A stretch of 64,000 bases of DNA from contig JACDOD010000001.1 in the NCBI GenBank assembly GCA_017656265.1, forward strand, positions 248,001 through 312,000, given 5' to 3'. Source of the DNA: Bacillaceae bacterium. GTDB taxonomy: Bacteria > Bacillota > Bacilli > Bacillales > Alkalibacillaceae. This document shows positions 10,685 through 20,025 of the stretch, piece by piece (position 1 is the stretch's first letter; each line of letters begins with the position of its first letter). Under the pieces are notes generated by a model that saw only the letters and a program-made list of their open reading frames with translations, made no database searches and was not told the origin of the DNA. Made by a program: the position numbers and the translations under genes.

Positions 10685-10731
10685 CCCTTCCACTCCTTTC
10701 CTTTGTTACTCCTATTGTATATAATATAGAT

Positions 10732-10758
10732 GATTAATAAAATTAAATAATATTAATC
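10732..10758. promoter_or_regulatory. Candidate CitR operator in the citA-citR divergent region
   Basis: GATTAAT and ATTAATC form a perfect inverted repeat with 13 bases between the arms. The centre of the site lies about 60 bases upstream of citA and 50 upstream of citR, which suits a LysR-type box. TATATAATATAG next to it may supply the citA -10. Confidence 0.45.
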
Positions 10759-10793
10759 AAAATGATTATAATTTATAATAAGAGGTGTGGATC

Positions 10794-11669
10794 TTGGATT
10801 TAAACTGGCTCAAAACGTTTATCACAGCTGCAAAATTTGAGAATTTCAGAAAAACAGCGGAAGCTTTATATATTTCACAGCCAACGGTAACGGTACATAT
10901 TCGTCTGCTTGAAGAAGAGCTTGGTGTTTCTTTATTTGAACGGATCGGGAGAAACATTAAACTGACTGAGGAAGGCAGACGATTTGTGGATCATGCAAAA
11001 GAAATGCTGAAGAAATACCAGGAAGGAATTGAAGAGCTTTCATCCGTGAAACAGGGGTATAAACGAAAACTCCGCCTTGGCATATCTCCTCTTATTGCGG
11101 ATACGATCTTGCCTGGGGTATTAAAGCGTTTTCTCATGGAATATTCGGATGTTGAAGTTCAGGTCAAGGTGATTGAATCAAAGGAAATTGAATCCTGCGT
11201 GTTGAAAAATGAGTTAGATCTGGGAATTTCCTGCCTGCGGGTACAGAACTCTACCCTCTATTGTGATGAGTTATATGAAGATCCGGTTCTGTTTGTGGTG
11301 CCCCATGATGGGCTGGACCTGGAATCTGCCCCACCCTTTGATGAAGAGGAACTGTTATCGACAAACTATTTATTTACGCATAGTCATCCCGGTTACTGGG
11401 ATCCACTCATGCAGTCCATTAAACATCATTATCCCTTTGTAAAAACGATGAAAGTGTTCCAGGTGCACATCACGAAACGGTTTATTACAGAAGGTCTTGG
11501 TGTCTCCTACCTTCCTGCATCTACGGTTCGCCGTGAAATGCTGGAAGGAAGAGTCATTGATGTACCAAGCAAACTGAATCTGCCGATGGGCAAAACCTAT
11601 GCCATTTATAAATATAAGCATTCGGTTGAGCAACATTTTCTTGAGTATGTGTCTGCGTTTCGGTTTTAA
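10794..11669 (+). CDS. citR: LysR-family regulator of citA
   Basis: A 291-residue LysR-type regulator. The N-terminal winged HTH is clear (MDLNWLKTFITAAKF, then YISQPTVTVHIRLLEEELG), followed by the periplasmic-binding-like effector domain. I start at TTG 10794 because AGAGGTG precedes it by six bases and the LysR family starts with this DLNWLKTF pattern. It is divergent from citA with a shared 109-base control region. In B. subtilis CitR represses citA; the same role is inferred. Confidence 0.85.
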   Translation: MDLNWLKTFITAAKFENFRKTAEALYISQPTVTVHIRLLEEELGVSLFERIGRNIKLTEEGRRFVDHAKEMLKKYQEGIEELSSVKQGYKRKLRLGISPLIADTILPGVLKRFLMEYSDVEVQVKVIESKEIESCVLKNELDLGISCLRVQNSTLYCDELYEDPVLFVVPHDGLDLESAPPFDEEELLSTNYLFTHSHPGYWDPLMQSIKHHYPFVKTMKVFQVHITKRFITEGLGVSYLPASTVRREMLEGRVIDVPSKLNLPMGKTYAIYKYKHSVEQHFLEYVSAFRF

Positions 11670-11670
11670 T

Positions 11671-11711
11671 CACAACACAGTTAACATAATATTATTATGT
11701 AATACTACAGG
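11671..11711 (+). repeat. 41-bp imperfect direct repeat, copy 1
   Basis: The copy reads CACAACACAGTTAACATAAT and continues to a conserved TACAGG. It matches copy 2 at 14709 with few changes and small gaps, in the same orientation. Its core TAACATAATATTATTATGT is nearly palindromic. It lies just past the citR stop. Confidence 0.55.
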
Positions 11712-11760
11712 TGACACATTTATGAATCATCCAATTGAAGTGATTAAAAATTATTATTTA

Positions 11761-12189
11761 CTAACGGTGTTCATTTTGACAATAACACCTGGTACCTTCA
11801 TCAATAGCCCAAAAAATGATAGTTGTTAATGCTGAGGCAATAAACATATCAATATAGATTTGCCAGAATCGGCTTAACTCTGTTACTAACATTCTGAACT
11901 CAAATATAAACCCTACTATGAATATAAATCCCATACCTAACGAAACATGGATGATAAAAGACATCCACATTCGCTTTCTGTCTGAACATCCTTTCGTGAT
12001 TTTTTCTGATAAAAGTGATACTGGGAGTCCGTAAAGCAGTATAACAGGAAAAGCATAAAGGATGATTAAAAGAGCAAGCTGAAAAAATGAAGTGATATTT
12101 TCTCCTTCTGTAAAGATAAACCAAAAGGATATAAGCGATACCGATAAAATTGTTGCGGAAATCACTGTAAACACTCTTCTCTTCAACAC
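11761..12189 (-). CDS. Four-helix membrane protein
   Basis: A 142-residue protein with four predicted membrane helices and a short Cys-containing tail (GTRCYCQNEHR). I start at GTG 12189 (MLKRRVFTVIS) after AAAGGG; the GTG three codons upstream overlaps the site. It is 57 bases downstream of the exported protein gene at 12247, on the same strand, and they may be one transcript. Family not recognised. Confidence 0.6.
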   Translation of the reverse strand: MLKRRVFTVISATILSVSLISFWFIFTEGENITSFFQLALLIILYAFPVILLYGLPVSLLSEKITKGCSDRKRMWMSFIIHVSLGMGFIFIVGFIFEFRMLVTELSRFWQIYIDMFIASALTTIIFWAIDEGTRCYCQNEHR

Positions 12190-12246
12190 ATGTACCACCC
12201 TTTATCGCAATTCATTTTCAAACGATCACCGTATCAGGATGCAACT

Positions 12247-12732
12247 TTATTTAAAAGACGCTGCCATTTTCACCAGCTGTTGTTTGCTGACTTCCCATTT
12301 TGTCAATTTATAATAATAGGATATTTCGTAGTATAATTGTCCATCTTTCCAGGTAAGGATTCGTTTTCCAGAATATTCCGGGATAAAAATACCTGTTATG
12401 TCTTTGCCTATTCTGACACTCCTTTTCGTTAACTCCTGTTCATATTCACTTTTATGTGGGCTTATTTTAATATCAATCATATTCTTTTTTGCATTGAATA
12501 ATGTAATAACAGCCTGCTGTTTGTCTTCTTCTATATTTACATTCATCAGTTTCATATCTTCAAAGGGAATTTTAGTGGGAAGTTTGGCCTTGAACGGAAA
12601 ACTTTCCATTTGATTAGCTGCTTCTGAATGATGATAATCATACATTTCAACGTTTAAACTTGACCAGCTAATTGTCATTCCAAAGATCACAGCTATTATA
12701 AGAGCAGCCGATAAAACTTTTCCTTTTTTCAT
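12247..12732 (-). CDS. Membrane-anchored extracytoplasmic protein, DUF4367-like
   Basis: A 161-residue protein with an N-terminal membrane anchor (MKKGKVLSAALIIAVIFGMTI) and a soluble outer domain. The domain pattern (FPFKAKLPTKIPFEDMKLMN, later GQLYYEISYYY and KMAASF) resembles the DUF4367 domain often found on anti-sigma-like or TolB-like proteins. The start ATG at 12732 follows GGAGAGAG; the ORF extends 13 codons upstream without a ribosome site. No sigma factor is adjacent, so an anti-sigma role is not supported. Confidence 0.6.
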   Translation of the reverse strand: MKKGKVLSAALIIAVIFGMTISWSSLNVEMYDYHHSEAANQMESFPFKAKLPTKIPFEDMKLMNVNIEEDKQQAVITLFNAKKNMIDIKISPHKSEYEQELTKRSVRIGKDITGIFIPEYSGKRILTWKDGQLYYEISYYYKLTKWEVSKQQLVKMAASFK

Positions 12733-12945
12733 GGTATCTCTCTCCTGCGAAATCATTTCTTCATCGATCATTTGTCCATAAGTCTTTTCCTTTTTTTTAT
12801 TTTACCAGAATAGGCAATATCCAGCAGTTCGTTCTAGATGTACATATTAGAACAGCCCAATTTTGAAACAAAAACACTTGACTCCAAACAAGGGCTGCTA
12901 AGATAAAAAACCCGATAGCTTTTATGTGACCGAAGAATATGATCA

Positions 12946-14607
12946 TTATCGTGGAATGACCGGCAAGATAATCGCTGAAGGGTATTCCTCTTTATGATAT
13001 ACCTTCTGCTCAGCCTTTACCATGTTAGCCGTTTTGCCCAGTTCTTCCCCTGTATTTGGATTCCGGTCATATTTCGGGAAGGCACTGGATGCAATCTCAA
13101 CTCTGATTTGATGACCTTTTTTGAACACATGAGACGTATTCCAGCAGTCAATTTCAAATTTATATACTTTGCCTGGTTCGATGAGTGAAGGATTTTCCAT
13201 TCCTTCTCTAAACCTTGCCCTCACCATTCCATCGGTGAGTCGCTGGGCGTAACCATTTGGCCACACATCCAACAGTTTCACCATAAAGTCCGTATCCTTA
13301 GCGCTGGAAGATGCAAAGAGTTCCATTTTAACCGGACCGGTTACTTCAAGTTCTTCCTCCAGGACTTCAGTGGTGTATACCAGGACATCATCTCTGCGTT
13401 CAACGGCTGAATAATCATCCGGACCGCCAATTTGAGCTGACGTTGCATCTGTAATAAATGGTACCGGATCTGCCGGATCGTATATATATTCATCAGCTTC
13501 ACTTTCATTTTTAAAGGAATCAGACGTTGAAAGTTTTCCATCTCCAAACCGGCTGTTGGCCCGGCCATGGCTGTGAAGGTAATATTTTGTCCAGATTGTC
13601 CGTGCCAGTGGCCATTCCTGTTCATCCCGCCACTTATTTTCACCCATGACAAACATTTTTACAGCAGGCTCTTTCATAATGCCTGTTTCTTTTCCCTTCA
13701 GCCAGTAATCAAACCATCTCAGCATATATCCGTTTAAATCAATGACAGCATCTGGGCCAAAATCAATGTCGCCTATTTTAGTAGACTTATTGATCTGATG
13801 GGGCCATGGTCCCATGATCATTTTTTGGTTTTTTCGGGCAAATTCTGATGCTCCCTTTGTGGTCATTCCATGGAAGTTTAAGGGCGTACCTACCTGTTCA
13901 TCGTCATACCAGCCGGAGATATGCAAAACAGGCAGGTCAATTTGATCAAACTTGTCCTGGTAACAGATTCTTTTCCACCAGTCATCCAGATAAGGATGTT
14001 CAAACTCCTCACGCCAGCGGTCAATGATCTTTCCAGTTCGTTCATCCATGGTCTGCAGAGGCACATGTTTATAGATATCTTCCCAGTTCAGCAAGTTGAC
14101 GTTTTGCATGACCTTTCCGCTGATCATATAGAGCCAGCATAAATGAAAAGGTGTCGGTATTCCCGTCGGCCACTCCACAAAAGGATCAGAAGGTGTAACG
14201 GCTGCAATCATCGTTCTCAAGGAAGGAGGTTTTTTCAAGGCTGTCAACCACTGAATTCGCCCGAGATAAGAGCCGCCCATTGTTCCAACGTCGCCTGTGC
14301 ACCAGGACTGTTTCGCAACCCATTCAATGGTGTCATACCCCTCATCTGCCTCCTGAAAATACGCATCAAACGTTCCCTCTGAGTCCCCCCTTCCCCGAAC
14401 ATCGACATATACGACAGCATATCCGTTTTTTGCAAAATAATTTCCATTCTGAAAAATGACGTCGGTTTGTTTTAAATAGGGTGTTCTGACAACAATCGCG
14501 GGATAGCTTCCCTCATCATCGGGAAGGTAAAGATCTGCTGATAAAGTTATACCGTCCTTCATAGGAATTCGGACATCCCGCTGAATATTTACCTGATATT
14601 CCTTCAT
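12946..14607 (-). CDS. CocE/NonD (S15) family hydrolase
   Basis: A 553-residue alpha/beta hydrolase of the X-Pro dipeptidyl-peptidase/cocaine-esterase family. The nucleophile Ser113 is in GTMGGSYLGRIQW. The acid lies in HISGWYDDEQ and the His in MIMGPWPHQ. The C-terminal beta-sandwich typical of the family is present (FASSSAKDTDFMVKLLDVWP onward). The enzyme hydrolyses acyl, ester or Xaa-Pro bonds; the substrate cannot be told. There is no signal peptide. It is divergent from the acyl-CoA synthetase at 14861, with a 253-base control region. Confidence 0.85.
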   Translation of the reverse strand: MKEYQVNIQRDVRIPMKDGITLSADLYLPDDEGSYPAIVVRTPYLKQTDVIFQNGNYFAKNGYAVVYVDVRGRGDSEGTFDAYFQEADEGYDTIEWVAKQSWCTGDVGTMGGSYLGRIQWLTALKKPPSLRTMIAAVTPSDPFVEWPTGIPTPFHLCWLYMISGKVMQNVNLLNWEDIYKHVPLQTMDERTGKIIDRWREEFEHPYLDDWWKRICYQDKFDQIDLPVLHISGWYDDEQVGTPLNFHGMTTKGASEFARKNQKMIMGPWPHQINKSTKIGDIDFGPDAVIDLNGYMLRWFDYWLKGKETGIMKEPAVKMFVMGENKWRDEQEWPLARTIWTKYYLHSHGRANSRFGDGKLSTSDSFKNESEADEYIYDPADPVPFITDATSAQIGGPDDYSAVERRDDVLVYTTEVLEEELEVTGPVKMELFASSSAKDTDFMVKLLDVWPNGYAQRLTDGMVRARFREGMENPSLIEPGKVYKFEIDCWNTSHVFKKGHQIRVEIASSAFPKYDRNPNTGEELGKTANMVKAEQKVYHKEEYPSAIILPVIPR

Positions 14608-14708
14608 CTTTTTTCTCCTTCCATCTGTTTAAAGTTTTAAGAAAACACTAAACCATCATTCACCAAATGGTTCATGTTATATATTTCGATATCCGAAAAG
14701 AAAACCCT

Positions 14709-14753
14709 TCACACCATAGTTAACATAACAATATTATGAGTAATTGATTACAG
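14709..14753 (+). repeat. 45-bp imperfect direct repeat, copy 2
   Basis: CACACCATAGTTAACATAAC continues through a near-palindromic AATATTATGAG to TACAGG. It lies in the divergent region upstream of the acyl-CoA synthetase gene. See copy 1 at 11671. Confidence 0.55.
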
Positions 14754-14860
14754 GAATACTCTTTATTTCTTCCATGTCATCCTATAATTCTTATTAAATT
14801 TATACTATAATAGTGATGGATGAACTTTCAGAAAATTAAGGTTTTAAGGGGGTTTTTATT

Positions 14861-16810
14861 GTGTCTCAAAAAGCTGTATGGTTCCCTGATGAAGCATACA
14901 AAAAATCAACTCGAATGTATTCTTGGATGAAATCATTAGGTTTTACGGATTATGATGAGTTTCACAAAAAATCTGTTGAAGATATTGCCTGGTTCTGGGA
15001 TCAGGCTGTAAAAGAATTAGAAATTGACTGGTTTGAAAACTACACCGATATTCTGGATCTATCAGGTGGAATCATGTACCCTAAGTGGTTTAAGAATGGA
15101 AAAATGAATGTTACATATAACTGTGTGGATAAATGGGCTACCAACGCTACCACTTCCGGTAAACAGGCGATTGTATGGGAAGGGGATGATGGTGATACCC
15201 GGACATTCACATTTTCAGAACTTCATAAAGAGATTAATAAAGTGGCAAACGGTTTAAAAAAACTGGGTGTCTCTCAGGGGGATGTTGTTTCAATTTATAT
15301 GCCAATGATTCCTGAAACGGTTATTGCCATGCTAGCAGTAGCTAAACTAGGTGCAATATTCTCTCCTGCTTTTTCCGGTTATAAGGCAGAAGCAGTAGCT
15401 ACCCGACTGAATGCTGCCCGAGCTAAATTTCTAATAACTGCCGACGGTTTTTATCGCCGCGGAAAAGAAGTCAATTTAAAACATGAAGCCGATAAAGCGG
15501 TAGATCAATCCCCATCCGTAGAAAAAGTAATTGTCGTCAGACGAACCGGCAGTGATGTCAGCTGGAATGAAGATCGGGATGTGGACTGGAAAACGATTCG
15601 ACAAAATGAAAACGGTTCCGAGACGGTAAAAACGAACGGTGACGATCCGTTTATGATTATTTATACCTCTGGAACAACCGGAAAACCAAAGGGTGCTCTT
15701 CATACACACCACGGCTTTCCAATTAAGTCTGCCTTTGATGCGGGGGTTTGCATGGATGTTCAGCAGGAAGACACCCTGTTCTGGTATACGGACATGGGCT
15801 GGATGATGGGACCTTTCCTTGTGTTTGGAGGGCTGATTAATGGTACCAGAATTGTATTGTTTGAAGGCACCCCTGATTATCCGGAGCCTGACCGCATCTG
15901 GCGCCTGGTGGAAGATCACCGGGTTACTCATCTGGGGATCTCCCCTACTCTGATCCGTTCTTTAATGCATCATGGGGAAAAATGGTTTGTGAACCGGGAC
16001 TTATCTACCCTTAAAATGATCGGGTCTACCGGGGAGCCATGGAATCCGGAACCGTGGATGTGGCTGTTTGAAAACATCTGCAAGAAGAAAGTACCGATTT
16101 TCAATTATTCAGGTGGAACCGAAATTTCCGGCGGGATTTTCGGAAATGTTCTGGTGAAACCAATTGCTCCTGTCAGCTTTAATGCTGCCCTGCCAGGCAT
16201 GGATGTGGATGTCTATGATGAAAATGGCAATTCCGTTTCCAATGAAGTCGGAGAACTGGTCTTAAAACAGCCGTGGGTTGGAATGACGAACGGCTTTTAT
16301 AAAGAAAATGAGCGCTATGAAGAGACTTATTGGAGCCGTTTTAAAGATACATGGGTTCATGGAGACTGGGTCATAAAAGATGATAACGGGTTTTATACCA
16401 TCACCGGCCGTTCCGATGATACCCTGAATGTGGCTGGAAAACGGATTGGTCCTGCGGAAATTGAATCGGTGTTTGTGGAACATGATGTTGTCCTGGAAGC
16501 TGGAGTCATTGGCGTTCCCCATGACGTGAAAGGTGAAACGCCGGTTGCTTTTGTAGTGTTAAATAACGATAAGGTAAATAAAGATGTGATTTTAGATGAA
16601 CTGAAGGAATTAGCCGTCGAAAAATTAGGAAAAGCAATCGCACCGAAAACGGTTCATATTGTGAGTGATCTGCCTAAAACCCGCAATGCCAAAGTCATGA
16701 GAAGGGCTATTAAGTCAGCCTATCTAAATAAAGATTCCGGTGATTTATCAGCTTTGGAAAATCCGCAATGTTTGGATGAAATCCGCAGTCTAAATAAATC
16801 GGTTTCTTAA
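14861..16810 (+). CDS. Acetyl/acetoacetyl-CoA synthetase-like AMP-forming ligase
   Basis: A 649-residue ANL-superfamily ligase that activates a carboxylic acid to its CoA thioester through an adenylate. The P-loop-like A3 motif is YTSGTTGKPKGA. The A5-type motif is YSGGTEISGG. The hinge region is GRSDDTLNVAGKRIGP, and the C-terminal catalytic Lys is in PKTRNAKVMRR. The ~100-residue N-terminal extension (WFPDEAYKKSTRMYSW) and length fit the acetyl- and acetoacetyl-CoA synthetase group more than medium-chain ligases. GTG 14861 is the start, after AAGGGGG. Because the leucine operon 2 kb away yields acetoacetate, an acetoacetate substrate is attractive but is inference. A TATAAT at 14806 may be its -10. 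Confidence 0.8.
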   Translation: MSQKAVWFPDEAYKKSTRMYSWMKSLGFTDYDEFHKKSVEDIAWFWDQAVKELEIDWFENYTDILDLSGGIMYPKWFKNGKMNVTYNCVDKWATNATTSGKQAIVWEGDDGDTRTFTFSELHKEINKVANGLKKLGVSQGDVVSIYMPMIPETVIAMLAVAKLGAIFSPAFSGYKAEAVATRLNAARAKFLITADGFYRRGKEVNLKHEADKAVDQSPSVEKVIVVRRTGSDVSWNEDRDVDWKTIRQNENGSETVKTNGDDPFMIIYTSGTTGKPKGALHTHHGFPIKSAFDAGVCMDVQQEDTLFWYTDMGWMMGPFLVFGGLINGTRIVLFEGTPDYPEPDRIWRLVEDHRVTHLGISPTLIRSLMHHGEKWFVNRDLSTLKMIGSTGEPWNPEPWMWLFENICKKKVPIFNYSGGTEISGGIFGNVLVKPIAPVSFNAALPGMDVDVYDENGNSVSNEVGELVLKQPWVGMTNGFYKENERYEETYWSRFKDTWVHGDWVIKDDNGFYTITGRSDDTLNVAGKRIGPAEIESVFVEHDVVLEAGVIGVPHDVKGETPVAFVVLNNDKVNKDVILDELKELAVEKLGKAIAPKTVHIVSDLPKTRNAKVMRRAIKSAYLNKDSGDLSALENPQCLDEIRSLNKSVS

Positions 16811-16942
16811 TTGAAAAAAGGGGTGCCCAATGAGAAAAAAAGATTCCGCATCCAGGTGCCCATAGCTAAATGCTCAAGTGTAACTGCTGGGTTATCCCCT
16901 TAAATAAAATTCGGATAGAATTTACATCAAAAATACACAAAA

Positions 16943-16972
16943 AGGAACCTGGATCAAAAATTCCAGGTTCCT
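16943..16972 (-). terminator. Terminator of the GNAT gene
   Basis: AGGAACCTGGA pairs with TCCAGGTTCCT, followed on the minus strand by TTTTTG. It sits 48 bases past the stop of the GNAT gene. Confidence 0.75.
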
Positions 16973-17019
16973 ATTAAATGTAATCTTTCTGGTATTAACT
17001 AATGCTCCTATTGATGTTT

Positions 17020-17481
17020 TTATAATTGTTTATATACAAATTCACGATATTTGACAAAGTCCTGTTTTTTGTAGAATTCTTTTGCAATGTTGTTATCTAC
17101 CCAATAGTCTAACTCAATCAAGTCTATGCCTTTTTCTTTAGCCATATGATAGATGTAATTCATTAAAGCTGTTCCATACCCCTTTTCCCTTTGTGTTTGT
17201 ACTATGCTGATTTGATGAATATAAATTGAGTGATAACTTTTTTTAAAGGCATTCTCTGGGTAGTTTTTAATCTCTAGCCAGGCATAACCAACTGCTTCCT
17301 GGTTAACTTCTAATAACAAAAAAATAAAATTTTCATTTTCTATTAGCTTTTTAAATACTTCCTTGATTTCTTCATAGTTGTATTTATTAAAGTGTTTCGG
17401 ATAGAGAGTGAAATGTAGATCATGAACGGGTTTATTTAATTTTGCAACTAATTCAAAATCTTTTGTTTGCCTTATTTTCAT
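17020..17481 (-). CDS. GNAT-family N-acetyltransferase
   Basis: A 153-residue acetyl-CoA-dependent acyltransferase of the GNAT fold. The acetyl-CoA pyrophosphate loop is Q-R-E-K-G-Y-G-T-A in IVQTQREKGYGTALMNYIY. The C-terminal motif (ELDYWVDNNIAKEFYKKQDF) is typical. GGGGG precedes the ATG. The substrate is unknown. It stands alone with its own terminator. Confidence 0.8.
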   Translation of the reverse strand: MKIRQTKDFELVAKLNKPVHDLHFTLYPKHFNKYNYEEIKEVFKKLIENENFIFLLLEVNQEAVGYAWLEIKNYPENAFKKSYHSIYIHQISIVQTQREKGYGTALMNYIYHMAKEKGIDLIELDYWVDNNIAKEFYKKQDFVKYREFVYKQL

Positions 17482-17612
17482 TTAAAAATCCCCCATTTAA
17501 GCTTTTTTAGTGATCACATTTTTCAATCGTAATATTCGGTAAAATTAAACATACATGCCCGTCACTTCTTTAAACAGACAAATCCGCAAAAAAAATATCC
17601 GCTCTTTGTGTA

Positions 17613-18395
17613 TCAGATTTTCTTTTTATCTTTTTCACACATCATCATCATTTCATCGATTTGCAATGAAACCATTTGCTGGCCAGATGTCTGAACACAA
17701 AAATATGCCTGTTGCTCCTCGGAGCCTTGCAGAATATAAGACTCCACTTGTCGGATTTGTTCATCGTTTTCTGCTGTGCGTCTAACCCACACAGGAAAAT
17801 CATAGGTCTTTTTCCGGATCTCCAACTTCACCTGACGCAATTGAGATTCGATTAAATACTGCTTCCATTCCCGCACCGTCAAACAGCGTACATGACTGGG
17901 ATCCCTCAACTTTTCAAAGGTATTCATATAATCAGCTAATGTTCTGTCTTCAGGCACGACATTATCAATCAGCAAAAACGTCCCCCCACTTTTTAAGACA
18001 CGAGAGGCTTCCTGAACGAATTTTTCCGGATCCGGAAAATGATGAGGAGCAATTCGGCAGGTAACCACATCAAAGGTTTCATCTAAAAATGGCAAATGTT
18101 CTGCATCACCGATGACATATAAAATGTTAGCCAGTTCATTTAAAAAGCTGCGGGTGCTGATCAGCATGTCCTCTGTCAGATCCAATGCGACAACCTGATG
18201 AACATGAGGAGCCAGTGTTTTGGCTACATGCCCTCCTCCTGTTGCGATATCCAGTACCTTCCATGATTTTTTGGGTTTGAGCCACTCCACAATCCGATTA
18301 AGATCATTTATGTTGCTGTGGGAAGAGCTGGTGGCATAGGCGCTGGCGTTTTTGGAAAACTGTTGGATCACTTTTTTCTTTGCATCTTCTGTCAT
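17613..18395 (-). CDS. Class I SAM-dependent methyltransferase
   Basis: A 260-residue methyltransferase with the Methyltransf_11 motifs in order: motif I VLDIATGGGHVAKTL near residues 45-60, the acidic VALDLTEDML, VIGDAEHLPFLDETFDVVTCR, and VLKSGGTFLLID. It resembles B. subtilis YcgJ and UbiE-like proteins. The substrate is not known. The start follows GGAGGT. It is separated from the leucine operon by that operon's terminator. Confidence 0.8.
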   Translation of the reverse strand: MTEDAKKKVIQQFSKNASAYATSSSHSNINDLNRIVEWLKPKKSWKVLDIATGGGHVAKTLAPHVHQVVALDLTEDMLISTRSFLNELANILYVIGDAEHLPFLDETFDVVTCRIAPHHFPDPEKFVQEASRVLKSGGTFLLIDNVVPEDRTLADYMNTFEKLRDPSHVRCLTVREWKQYLIESQLRQVKLEIRKKTYDFPVWVRRTAENDEQIRQVESYILQGSEEQQAYFCVQTSGQQMVSLQIDEMMMMCEKDKKKI

Positions 18396-18443
18396 GTTTA
18401 TACCTCCGTTACAACTGGATAATGTTTAGTATACCAGAGAAAA

Positions 18444-18470
18444 ATCCCCGGGTGTTTAGCACCCGGGGAT
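18444..18470 (-). terminator. Terminator of the leucine-degradation operon
   Basis: ATCCCCGGGTG pairs with CACCCGGGGAT across a 5-nt loop, with TTTTT following on the minus strand. It lies six bases after the yngE stop. Confidence 0.9.
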
Positions 18471-18475
18471 TGGCA

Positions 18476-20008
18476 TCAAACTGGATATACGCCGTGTTTA
18501 CGTTCGGTAAATGTTAAGTTTTTAGATCGATAAGCTTCTAATCGTTTGATTAATTCGCTGCGAAGGTGATCCGGCTGGACAATGTCATCTATAACCATTT
18601 CAGAAGCCAGACGGTAAATATCAATGTCTTCCAGATATTCTTCATGCTTTTCTTTAATAAATTTAGGCCGTTCTTCTTCCGGAAGTTCTGCAATCTTATT
18701 GGCATATACCGCGTTCACAGCGGCTTCCGGCCCCATTACCGCAATTTTGGCGGTAGGCAGCGCAATACAGCAATCTGGTTCAAAGGCCGGTCCAGCCATA
18801 GCATAAAGGCCTGCACCATAGGCCTTGCGCACAACAACGGAAATCTTTGGTACAGATGCTTTACTCACAGCTGAGATCATTTTGGCTCCGTGACGAATGA
18901 TGCCAGCTCGTTCTACGCGGGTACCAATCATAAATCCAGGAATATCAGCCAGGAAGATGATTGGAATGTTAAAGGCATCGCAAAGCTGAATAAATTTTGC
19001 TGCTTTATCTGCTGAGTCATGGAATAACACGCCGCCCTTGACCCTTGGCTGATTGGCAATAATTCCAACTGACTCACCATTGATGCGTGCCAGGCCGGTG
19101 ATGAGCTCTTTTGCAAATTCACGTTTAATCTCGCAGAATGAGTCTTCGTCGATCAAGCGGTCAATCAATTCATACATGTCAAAAGGCGCATTCTGGTTTT
19201 CAGGAATTAAGTCGCCAATGGAAGTGTCGTGGCTCTTCACATTTTTGGCCTCTTGAACCGCTGGTCTTTCTTTATAGTTGGCCGGGAAATAGGTCAGGTA
19301 TTTACGGGCATATTCAATAGCTTCCTGTTCACTTTGTACGAGTACATCCCCGCAGCCGGAAACAGAGCAGTGCATTCTCGCACCACCCATTTCTTCAAGG
19401 GTAACCTTTTCACCGATAACCTTTTCAGCCATACGGGGTGATCCAAGATACATAGAAGCATTTCCATCCACCATAACGACGATATCACAAAATGCTGGGA
19501 TATAAGCGCCTCCTGCAGCAGATGGTCCGAATAACAGACAAATTTGCGGAACACGGCCAGATAATTTTACCTGGTTATAAAAGATTCGTCCTGCTCCTCG
19601 GCGGCCAGGAAACATTTCTACCTGATCCGTAATACGTGCCCCGGCTGAATCAACTAAATACAGCATCGGCACTTCCAGCTTTTCGGCGGTTTCCTGAATA
19701 CGGATGATTTTTTCTACCGTACGCCATCCCCAGGAACCTGCCTTAACCGTAGAATCATTGGCCATGACACACACGGTCTGACCGTTGATTTTCCCGATTC
19801 CAGTAACGACACCATCAGCTGGTAATGCTTCATCCTGGCAGTTGGCGAAGAAAGCATCTTCAATATTGATATCATCATCAAACAATAGCTCTAAACGGTC
19901 ACGGACAAACAATTTCCCTTTTTCCTTGTTTTTTTCGTGGTATTTTTCTGCTCCGCCCTTTTTGATTCGTTCAATCGTTTCCTGCAAAAATTTATCCTCA
20001 GACATCAT
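18476..20008 (-). CDS. yngE: Acyl-CoA carboxylase beta (carboxyltransferase) subunit
   Basis: A 510-residue biotin-dependent carboxyltransferase, most likely the beta subunit of methylcrotonyl-CoA carboxylase. It transfers carboxyl from carboxybiotin to the acyl-CoA. Both crotonase-like halves are visible: the oxyanion-hole segments SAGGAYIPAFCD in the first and RKAYGAGLYAMAGPAF in the second. YLVDSAGARI near residue 140 is typical of this family. It is the last gene of a seven-gene set whose order matches the B. subtilis yng operon, 17 bases after yngF. Biotin carboxylase and carrier partners are encoded upstream in the same transcript. Confidence 0.9.
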   Translation of the reverse strand: MMSEDKFLQETIERIKKGGAEKYHEKNKEKGKLFVRDRLELLFDDDINIEDAFFANCQDEALPADGVVTGIGKINGQTVCVMANDSTVKAGSWGWRTVEKIIRIQETAEKLEVPMLYLVDSAGARITDQVEMFPGRRGAGRIFYNQVKLSGRVPQICLLFGPSAAGGAYIPAFCDIVVMVDGNASMYLGSPRMAEKVIGEKVTLEEMGGARMHCSVSGCGDVLVQSEQEAIEYARKYLTYFPANYKERPAVQEAKNVKSHDTSIGDLIPENQNAPFDMYELIDRLIDEDSFCEIKREFAKELITGLARINGESVGIIANQPRVKGGVLFHDSADKAAKFIQLCDAFNIPIIFLADIPGFMIGTRVERAGIIRHGAKMISAVSKASVPKISVVVRKAYGAGLYAMAGPAFEPDCCIALPTAKIAVMGPEAAVNAVYANKIAELPEEERPKFIKEKHEEYLEDIDIYRLASEMVIDDIVQPDHLRSELIKRLEAYRSKNLTFTERKHGVYPV

Positions 20009-20025
20009 GGTTGCCCCCTTTGTTG

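Noticed and set aside
11679..14753. The 41-45 bp repeats as phage or integrative-element attachment sites
   Set aside because: No integrase, tRNA or phage gene lies between them; they are reported only as repeats.
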